Shown one piece after another: positions 1 through 4,806 of a stretch of DNA of 5,951 nucleotides (the stretch's first letter is position 1; each line of letters starts with the position of its first letter). The translations under genes were made by a program, and so were the position numbers. This DNA is from Methanothrix sp. (GTDB lineage Archaea; Halobacteriota; Methanosarcinia; Methanotrichales; Methanotrichaceae): assembly GCA_028679775.1 (NCBI GenBank), contig JAJRAX010000076.1:1-5951 (forward strand), given 5' to 3'. The notes under the pieces were generated by a model. The model ran no database searches. It was not told where the DNA came from and saw only the letters and a program-made list of their open reading frames with translations.

Positions 1-270
1 AACAAGGTCTGAAGCATAGTATTGTATATAATCGTCAATGGTTAATATAGCTATCGCACGGGACAGCCCAATTCCTCCCCACCCTGAAGAGATGGGGACT
101 CCTTGGGCAACGAGTTGAATTGATGCAGTGCAGGCTGATGCTATGAAGCAAACACCTGCCTCGGTGTTCATCCGTAGGTGATAGCGAGGAGCCTTTTTTC
201 TTATGCATCTTCCGGCGAGCACGTCTGCTTAAAAATTTTGGTTTGATATTGTTTTTCGAAAATGCACTAC
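1..270. other. Gene-free stretch with decayed insertion-element right-end character
   Basis: I find no convincing protein gene here. A long open frame runs on the minus strand across 35-367, but its product is basic, low in complexity and matches no family I recognise. It also runs through the AT-rich promoter of the next gene, so I treat it as chance. What can be seen is secondary structure: a compound hairpin at 66-108 and a smaller one at 151-168 (AACACC, six-base loop, GGTGTT). Their arrangement, read on the minus strand, resembles the 3' end and structured RNA of an IS200/IS605 (IS1341-type) element whose tnpB is gone or unrecognisable. The origin of this stretch is inferred from the hairpin alone. 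Confidence 0.35.
66..108 (-). repeat. Compound hairpin resembling an IS200/IS605 right end
   Basis: The outer arms GCCCAA (66-71) and TTGGGC (103-108) pair perfectly. A symmetrical 5-by-5 internal loop (72-76 against 98-102) follows. The inner stem pairs 77-83 with 91-97 around a seven-base loop (84-90). Read on the minus strand the inner stem is CCCCATC/GGTGGGG with one G-U wobble; on the plus strand the same position is a C-A mismatch, so a minus-strand RNA folds better. The inner hairpin is very similar to the one beside the tnpB stop at 5840-5859, in the same orientation. Identity as a transposon right end or guide-RNA 3' hairpin is an inference by resemblance; a terminator is a less likely alternative because no T-run follows on either strand. 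Confidence 0.45.
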
Positions 271-271
271 C

Positions 272-290
272 AAAAAATATAAATATTGTA
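272..290 (+). promoter_or_regulatory. Putative archaeal TATA-box promoter of the exported-protein gene
   Basis: An AT-rich block, AAAAAATATAAATATTG, lies about 45 bp upstream of the ribosome binding site at 322-329. In archaea transcription starts roughly 25 bp downstream of the TATA centre, which would put the start near 305-308 and give a short leader of about 25 nt that includes the ribosome binding site. The element is seen in the sequence; its use as a promoter is inferred. Confidence 0.5.
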
Positions 291-321
291 GACATCCTAA
301 GTATAGTAATATAAGAATTTA

Positions 322-329
322 GAGGTGGG
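322..329 (+). promoter_or_regulatory. Ribosome binding site that points to an ATA start codon
   Basis: GAGGTGGG is a strong match to the archaeal anti-Shine-Dalgarno complement (GGAGGTGAT). The GAGGTG core ends 5 nt before the ATA at 333-335, the normal spacing for an initiation codon. No ATG, GTG or TTG lies in frame at that spacing; the first TTG (360) is about 30 nt further on with no such motif before it. An in-frame TAA at 312-314 closes the frame upstream, so the protein must begin between 315 and 360. Confidence 0.55.
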
Positions 330-332
330 ACT

Positions 333-800
333 ATAAAAAACGTAGAAGTTATACTGGCATTGGTCACGGCTATTTTGTCGGTTCCGATAATGGCACAGGA
401 TTATGGCTTGGCTGGCAGTGGAAATGTAGATGTCCTTGGAACCGGAATTTTTGAGACTGAAGGCTCAGCCATGAAATTCCCTGCTGCTCAGGACACCAAC
501 ATAGACACAGTAACTGTCGGAAATGATAGAGCCCTGGCCGTAGGTAACATCTGGCAGAAAATAAAGACGACTACAGCTACAAATGACCTGGAGATCAAGA
601 AGAATCAGGATTCAGGTGAGTGCTCCTGCGGCGACAGAATAATCGACAATGTATCCCCATCGCACATGTCGCGCATGGATTGCATGGATTGCTGCATCAA
701 GGTCAACATGGAGGACATTAAGGTTGGCAACAGAAATTCGGTAGCCTTTGGAGCGGCTTCTGCGAATAACCACGTCAAGATAGTAACCAATCAGCAATAG
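333..800 (+). CDS. Small exported hypothetical protein with VGN repeats and cysteine clusters
   Basis: Function unknown. Started at the ATA at 333, directly after a strong ribosome binding site, the product is 155 residues. Residues 1-21 form a textbook signal peptide: Lys2 as the charged n-region, a hydrophobic core (VILALVTAILSVPIMA) and cleavage probably after Ala21. Starting at the TTG at 360 would leave only a 12-residue hydrophobic stub without a basic residue, so I prefer 333. The mature part has two related modules, about 61-92 and 130-154. Each begins with VGN, continues with alternating small and hydrophobic residues, and ends in N-x3-I-x2-NQ, suggesting a beta-strand-rich fold. Between them lie Cys97, Cys99, Cys117, Cys120 and Cys121, which could bind metal or form disulfides. 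It probably acts outside the membrane. It seems monocistronic, with its own promoter and terminator. If ATA is not used, the gene is either shorter or has lost its start codon. Confidence 0.62.
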   Translation: MKNVEVILALVTAILSVPIMAQDYGLAGSGNVDVLGTGIFETEGSAMKFPAAQDTNIDTVTVGNDRALAVGNIWQKIKTTTATNDLEIKKNQDSGECSCGDRIIDNVSPSHMSRMDCMDCCIKVNMEDIKVGNRNSVAFGAASANNHVKIVTNQQ

Positions 801-835
801 CCTCGTCTGCCGATAGGGCGCTGTCAGAGAAATGG

Positions 836-877
836 CCCACTGACATAGAGTCGGTGGGATATTTGAATTTTTATTTT
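836..877 (+). terminator. Hairpin and T-rich tail after the exported-protein gene
   Basis: CCCACTGAC (836-844) pairs with GTCGGTGGG (850-858) around the five-base loop ATAGA, giving a 9-bp stem with one T-G wobble. A T-rich tail follows on the plus strand (about 860-877). It sits between two convergent genes, 36 bp after the stop of the upstream one and directly beyond the serB stop. The T-rich side serves the plus-strand transcript. On the minus strand the hairpin may also help end the serB transcript, although no T-run follows it there. Confidence 0.65.
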
Positions 878-2102
878 AAAGCGGCTCTTTCTCCTTTTCC
901 GCTAGGCCCAGCACGTTGAGCAGCCCCAGCAGATTCTCTCTGGAGAGGGAGCCGTCCGAAACCTTCTTTAAAACATCTTTGGCATTGAAGGCAACGCCGA
1001 GCCCCGCATTTCTGATCATGAGACAGTCGTTGGCTCCGTCTCCCACAGCCACGATGTTGTCCGGGCTTAGATTCTCTTTCTCTGCCAGGCGGTAGATGAT
1101 GCCGCCCTTGGCCTCTGCATCGATGATATCGCCCCTGATCTCGCCGGTTAGAACCCCATCTTTGATCTCCAGCTCATTGGCAAATGTGTAATCAAAGCCG
1201 AGCCTCTCCTTAAGAACATCGGTGAAATAGGTAAAACCGCCGCTGATGAGCGCGATCTTGTAGCCCAATTGCTTTAAGTGATGGAGCAGCTCCTCGGAAC
1301 CTGGGGTGAACTGCAGGTCAGACGCAATCTCTTGCAGTGTGCTCTGCGGCATTCCCTTGAGCAGACGCACCCTCTGGCGTAAAGACTCCTTGAAGTCCAT
1401 CTCTCCATTCATGGCCCTCTCTGTTATGGCCTTTACCTGCTCATCCACTCCGGCAAACCCGGCCAGCTTGTTGATGATCTCAAAATCTACAATGGTCATG
1501 TCCATGTCAAAGACGATGAGCCTCTTCTCCTTCCGGGAGCGGCCCAAATCCTGAATCACCACGTCCAGGCCAAGCGCCTCGCAGTTGTTCTTGAAACAGG
1601 ACTTGCCGTCGTTCTCATTGCAGTCTGCGAAGTCCATGAGAAATTCTATCGAGATGAGGTCTCCCCGGGCTGTGACCGACGCCCTCTCGATGTTGATTTT
1701 ATTTGCTGCTGCCACATCTGCCACATCGCGGATGATGCCCACCCGATCTTTGGCCAGAATGGTGACGACATGCAGGCTCTTCTTCGTTGTTCGCCGGCCT
1801 TTATACTCAGAAAGCGGCAGGAAGCTGAACTGAATTCCCAGATCCCCGGCCTTAGCTTCCAGCCAGGACTGCAGCTTCTCTGCTGTGACGCTGGCCTCGG
1901 CAAAGTCGGCAACCACAGACATGACGAACACTCCCTGCATCACTCGCTGATCCATGTCCACGATATTCACTTTCTGCCGGGCAGGCTCCTTCAGGATGTC
2001 CCGAATTAATCCTGGCCTGTCCCTGCCCATGAATGAAATGACCCAGAGATTGCCGTTCAGAGGACACAGGCCCCCTTTTGCCATAGTTGCATCAAGGGAC
2101 AT
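876..2102 (-). CDS. serB: Phosphoserine phosphatase with two N-terminal ACT domains
   Basis: SerB hydrolyses O-phospho-L-serine to L-serine and phosphate, the last step of the phosphorylated serine pathway, in the cytoplasm. The 408-residue product has two ACT regulatory domains: about 18-100 (starting NLWVISFMGRDRPGL) and 109-185 (LHVVTILAKDRVGII). A HAD-superfamily phosphatase domain follows from about 194. HAD motif I is DMDMT, with nucleophile Asp199 and acid/base Asp201. Motif II is Ser287-Gly-Gly, motif III Lys332, and motif IV GDGAND (354-359) supplies the Mg-binding aspartates. All catalytic residues are present. Length and domain order match ACT-ACT-SerB proteins such as mycobacterial SerB2. 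ACT domains commonly bind amino acids, so feedback by serine is plausible but not shown. No ribosome binding site precedes the start, and a TATA-like AAAGTATTTA (about 2121-2130) would place the transcript start near the ATG, consistent with a leaderless mRNA. An ATG seven codons in (2082-2084) is the alternative start. Confidence 0.95.
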   Translation of the reverse strand: MSLDATMAKGGLCPLNGNLWVISFMGRDRPGLIRDILKEPARQKVNIVDMDQRVMQGVFVMSVVADFAEASVTAEKLQSWLEAKAGDLGIQFSFLPLSEYKGRRTTKKSLHVVTILAKDRVGIIRDVADVAAANKINIERASVTARGDLISIEFLMDFADCNENDGKSCFKNNCEALGLDVVIQDLGRSRKEKRLIVFDMDMTIVDFEIINKLAGFAGVDEQVKAITERAMNGEMDFKESLRQRVRLLKGMPQSTLQEIASDLQFTPGSEELLHHLKQLGYKIALISGGFTYFTDVLKERLGFDYTFANELEIKDGVLTGEIRGDIIDAEAKGGIIYRLAEKENLSPDNIVAVGDGANDCLMIRNAGLGVAFNAKDVLKKVSDGSLSRENLLGLLNVLGLAEKEKEPL

Positions 2103-2172
2103 GCCGTGCTATTCATGCCTAAATACTTTTTCAAAAGCAAAGGTTATGAGCATTCATTGGCAATAGATCATT
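2103..2172. promoter_or_regulatory. Divergent promoter region between serB and the aldehyde dehydrogenase gene
   Basis: Only 70 bp separate the two divergent start codons, so both promoters must sit here or slightly inside the genes. On the minus strand AAAGTATTTA (about 2121-2130) is a TATA candidate for serB. On the plus strand CTAAATACTT (about 2119-2128) overlaps it and could serve the aldehyde dehydrogenase, with transcription expected near 2145-2150. Neither gene has a recognisable ribosome binding site. Nested inverted repeats surround the right-hand start codon: GAGCAT (2148-2153) with ATGCTC (2188-2193), and ATTGG (2156-2160) with CCAAT (2178-2182). Promoter assignments are inferred from position and AT content. 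Confidence 0.4.
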
Positions 2173-3612
2173 ATGCACCAATCCCTCATGCTCATCAATG
2201 GACATGATGTCCCCATTGATTCTGCCAGCGGCAAAACAGCGACCATCTACAACCCTGCTAACCGGGAGCCGGTTGCTCTTGTGGCCGTGGCCGGGCGCGA
2301 TGAGGCCCGGCAGGCCCTTCAGGCAGCGAGGAATGCATTTCCTGTCTGGTCGAGTACGGCGTCTTCCAGGCGGGCGGAGATGCTGCATCAGTCAGCCAGG
2401 CTTGTGAGGGAGAGGTCGGACGCGATCGCCAGGCTGCTCACGCTTGAGCAGGGCAAGCCCCTCAAGAACGCAAAGATGGAGGTCCTATCCTCTGCTGATG
2501 TGCTTGACTACTATGCTGAGGAGGGCAAGAGGAACATCGGGGAATGGATCGCAGGGCCGAAGAGCAGGAGCATAGTGCTGAGGCAGCCTCTCGGCGTAGC
2601 CGCTCTCATCACCCCCTGGAACTTTCCGGTAGACCTTTTAGCCTGGAAGGTGGCGCCCTGTCTCGCGGCAGGATGCACATTCGTGGCCAAGCCGCCAAGT
2701 CTCGCACCTCTCGCAGCCACGGAGTTCGTGCGAGCAGTAGCCGAAGCCGGGCTTCCTGCGGGCGCAGCCAATGTGGTCCACGGACCAGGTGTTGTGGTGG
2801 GGGCGGAGCTGGTGGAAAACCCCATCTCAAGAAAGATTGCGTTTACCGGAGAGACGGAGACCGGAAGAGCAATCATGGCCAGCGCCGCCGCCCACATCAA
2901 GCGCGTCTCTTTAGAGTTAGGCGGCCAGTCGCCATTCATTGTCTGTGCGGACGCTGACCTGCAGGCTGCAGCGGCCTCTGCGGCCCAGAGGGCTTTTTCC
3001 AACATGGGCCAGATCTGCATCAGCGTCAATCGAATCTACGTCTTCGAAGATGTGGCCGAGCCCTTCACAGAGGAGCTGGTCCGGCGCGCCGAGAGGTTGA
3101 AGATCGGAGACGGGATGAAAGAGGACACAGATCTTGGCCCCATGTTCAGCCTGAAACAAAGAGACAAGACCAAAGAACATGTGGCCGATGCCCAGAAAAA
3201 GGGAGCCGATCTTCTCACCGGCGGCCTGGAGCCGGAGGGTGAGGCTTTTCAGAAGGGCTACTTCTTCCGGCCCACGGTTCTTGCCAGAGCGGACCATCGA
3301 ATGAAGGTCATGAGAGAGGAGACATTCGGACCGGTAGCTCCGATCATGAAGTTCAAGACGCTGGAGGAGGCCATTTCCCTTGCTAACGACACTGAATTTG
3401 GCCTGGCGGCTTATGTCTTCACGAGTGACCTCAAGACCGCGCTACGGGCCGCGGAGGGACTCGAGGCAGGCGGCATAGGAGTCAACGTCAACAATGTTGT
3501 GGACCTGCAGGCACCCTTTGGAGGATGGAAGGAGAGCGGGCTTGGTCGAGAGCTGGGGCACTGGGGACTGGAGGCCTATCTGGAGACCAAGCACATTCGG
3601 TTGGGTTTGTGA
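2173..3612 (+). CDS. NAD(P)-dependent aldehyde dehydrogenase, succinate-semialdehyde dehydrogenase-like
   Basis: A cytoplasmic enzyme of the ALDH superfamily, oxidising an aldehyde to its carboxylic acid with NAD(P)+. The 479-residue product is full length for the family. Visible landmarks are: TPWNFP with the oxyanion-hole Asn150; AKPP with cofactor-binding Lys173; FTGETETG (224-231) in the Rossmann loop; LELGG with the general base Glu248; GQIC with the nucleophile Cys282; EETFGP with Glu383; and the C-terminal PFGGWKESGLGRE block. Stretches such as TLEQGKPL, AEEGKR, ITPWNFP and the LETKH ending resemble GabD-type succinate-semialdehyde dehydrogenases. Archaeal lactaldehyde or glyceraldehyde dehydrogenases are a real alternative, so no symbol is given. 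The usual Ser or Gly after FTG is Glu227 here. The start has no ribosome binding site; a second ATG five codons in (2188) is possible. It is transcribed alone, divergent from serB. Confidence 0.9.
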   Translation: MHQSLMLINGHDVPIDSASGKTATIYNPANREPVALVAVAGRDEARQALQAARNAFPVWSSTASSRRAEMLHQSARLVRERSDAIARLLTLEQGKPLKNAKMEVLSSADVLDYYAEEGKRNIGEWIAGPKSRSIVLRQPLGVAALITPWNFPVDLLAWKVAPCLAAGCTFVAKPPSLAPLAATEFVRAVAEAGLPAGAANVVHGPGVVVGAELVENPISRKIAFTGETETGRAIMASAAAHIKRVSLELGGQSPFIVCADADLQAAAASAAQRAFSNMGQICISVNRIYVFEDVAEPFTEELVRRAERLKIGDGMKEDTDLGPMFSLKQRDKTKEHVADAQKKGADLLTGGLEPEGEAFQKGYFFRPTVLARADHRMKVMREETFGPVAPIMKFKTLEEAISLANDTEFGLAAYVFTSDLKTALRAAEGLEAGGIGVNVNNVVDLQAPFGGWKESGLGRELGHWGLEAYLETKHIRLGL

Positions 3613-3829
3613 AATTCAAATTATGATCTGCTCACAATCCCTCTTCAATTTTCTGACAACTACCTCATTATTCTCAAATAATTCCATATAACTCCCAGGC
3701 ATTGCAGCCTCTTGGAGGTGAGGTGTCTCTGATACAATGAGAACAGATGGGAATGTTTGCGATAACGTGCTATGCGTCCAGGATCTATCCTCCCGAACTG
3801 GGTTCTTCCCAATATTCAGCATGACCCAG

Positions 3830-3854
3830 AGCCGGAGATAACAACTCTCCGGCT
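3830..3854. repeat. Perfect 9-bp inverted repeat upstream of the modA-like gene
   Basis: AGCCGGAGA (3830-3838) and TCTCCGGCT (3846-3854) are perfect inverted copies separated by TAACAAC. The stem is GC-rich and would be stable as RNA on either strand. There is no T-run on the plus-strand side, so it is a poor classical terminator. It sits about 60 bp upstream of the proposed TATA box of the modA-like gene, so it might be a regulator binding site or a factor-independent transcription barrier. Its role is not determined by the sequence. Confidence 0.5.
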
Positions 3855-3905
3855 ATTACCACCTTCAATCGCAAGGATTTAATAAGTTCAACCAATACGC
3901 TTACT

Positions 3906-3920
3906 CAAATCTAAATAGTA
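3906..3920 (+). promoter_or_regulatory. Putative TATA box of the modA-like operon
   Basis: CTAAATAG (3911-3918) in an AT-rich setting is the best-placed TATA-like element. It lies about 40 bp before the ribosome binding site and would give a transcript start near 3938-3942. A second candidate is the TTTAATAAG around 3878-3886. Assignment is by position and composition only. Confidence 0.35.
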
Positions 3921-3952
3921 ATCATAAATGTTTGCATAAGGATAGAATGGTT

Positions 3953-3961
3953 GAGGAGAGG
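3953..3961 (+). promoter_or_regulatory. Ribosome binding site of the modA-like gene
   Basis: GAGGAGAGG lies 7 nt before the ATG at 3969 and fixes that start. It is among the clearest Shine-Dalgarno sites in the window. Confidence 0.7.
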
Positions 3962-3968
3962 TTAACCG

Positions 3969-4790
3969 ATGGCTACTGATAAAAAATCCAATCAAGTTTA
4001 TTTTACATTTCTTACTGCGTTCACAGTTCTGGCAATTCTCTTGGCAACGGCGGGCACAGCCCTGGCCGAGGAAGAAAAAGAGCTTACAGTCTACTGCGGT
4101 GCCGGGCTCACCGGAGCCATAAGCGAGATTGCGGAAATCTATAGGAACGAGAGCAACATGACTGTCAAGTTCAACTTCGACGGGGTTCCGGCTTTGCGCG
4201 CCCAGATTGAAGAGGGAGCCTACGCTGACGTCCTGGTATCGGCAAATGTCAAGCACATGAAAGCCCTTCAATCTGAGGGATTCATGGACAATCAAACCGT
4301 CCAGATCTTTGCTCAGAACAAGGTGGCCATAATCGTGCCTAATGACAACCCGGCCAACATCACAAATTTCACTGACTTGGCCCGTCCAGGCGTCAAGATT
4401 CTTATGGGCACAAAAGAGCTTCCGGCAGGGGATTACGCACTTCAGGTTCTGGACAAGCTTGCCAATGACAGCGAATACGGCCCGGCCTACAGGGAAGCTG
4501 TTCTCGCCAATGTCGTCTCACAGGAGACCACAGTCAACCGCGTTGTCTCCAAGGTAGCCCTGGGTGAAGCTGACGCAGGATTTGCTTTCATTTCAGACGT
4601 GAGCCCCCAGATGGTAGGAAAAGTCACCAGGGTCCTCATTCCAGACAAATTCAATGTGGTAGGGGATTTCCCAGTGGGAGTGCTCTCGCAGTCCAAGTAT
4701 CCCGCGGAATCAAAGACGTTCATTGATGAGATCATGTCTGAAGATGGACAGGCAATCCTAGACAAATACGGATTCATACCCGTTAAATGA
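3969..4790 (+). CDS. modA: ModA-like ABC transporter substrate-binding protein (molybdate/tungstate family)
   Basis: Binding protein of the ModA family, which captures an oxyanion outside the cell and delivers it to an ABC importer. The 273-residue product begins with a signal peptide: Lys5-Lys6, a hydrophobic core at about 11-32, and an ALA cleavage motif ending at residue 33. The mature part follows E. coli ModA along its length: LTVYCGAGLTGAISEIA (39-55) for ITVFAAASLTNAMQDIA; AQIEEGAYADVLVSA (78-92); the PAGDYA turn (152-157); GEADAGFAF (199-207); and a YGFIPVK C-terminus. The residues that bind molybdate in E. coli are changed: the Ser of AAASL is Gly46, the Ser-rich loop is GVP (72-74), and the binding Tyr is Phe207. 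Ligand identity is therefore uncertain, and the symbol marks family only. There is a Cys43 but no lipobox. It is the first gene of a pair with the FrhB-like gene 16 bp downstream; no modB or modC is present in the window. Confidence 0.85.
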   Translation: MATDKKSNQVYFTFLTAFTVLAILLATAGTALAEEEKELTVYCGAGLTGAISEIAEIYRNESNMTVKFNFDGVPALRAQIEEGAYADVLVSANVKHMKALQSEGFMDNQTVQIFAQNKVAIIVPNDNPANITNFTDLARPGVKILMGTKELPAGDYALQVLDKLANDSEYGPAYREAVLANVVSQETTVNRVVSKVALGEADAGFAFISDVSPQMVGKVTRVLIPDKFNVVGDFPVGVLSQSKYPAESKTFIDEIMSEDGQAILDKYGFIPVK

Positions 4791-4806
4791 AAATGAGTGA
4801 CGCACT

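Larger units (their letters stand above)
3613..3968. other. 356-bp intergenic region upstream of the modA-like operon
   Basis: No convincing gene is visible. A 68-codon open frame lies on the minus strand (3616-3822), but it has no ribosome binding site and no family resemblance I can name. Its last part (ending KLKRDCEQIII) looks protein-like enough that a decayed or very small gene cannot be excluded. Directly after the aldehyde dehydrogenase stop the plus strand is pyrimidine-rich (about 3633-3655), which may serve as an archaeal-type terminator. The right third holds a perfect hairpin (3830-3854) and the promoter and ribosome binding site of the next operon. I see no ModE-type palindrome. 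Confidence 0.5.

Noticed and set aside
35..367. 110-codon open frame on the minus strand
   Set aside because: It crosses the TATA region and ribosome binding site of the plus-strand gene, has a basic low-complexity composition, lacks a ribosome binding site and resembles no family. The hairpins inside it explain the region better.
2511..3029. 172-codon minus-strand open frame inside the aldehyde dehydrogenase gene
   Set aside because: A shadow of a GC-rich coding region; the plus-strand frame has every ALDH motif and the minus-strand product has none.
3616..3822. 68-codon minus-strand open frame after the aldehyde dehydrogenase
   Set aside because: No ribosome binding site or recognisable domain. 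Part of it looks protein-like, so a decayed gene remains possible, but the evidence is too thin to annotate.
3613..3968. ModE operator or molybdenum-cofactor riboswitch upstream of the modA-like gene
   Set aside because: Only one unrelated 9-bp palindrome is present. I see neither the AT-rich ModE palindrome nor the multi-helix pattern of a Moco RNA.
3888..4295. 135-codon minus-strand open frame over the modA start
   Set aside because: It overlaps the promoter, ribosome binding site and signal-peptide region of the modA-like gene and shows no domain features.
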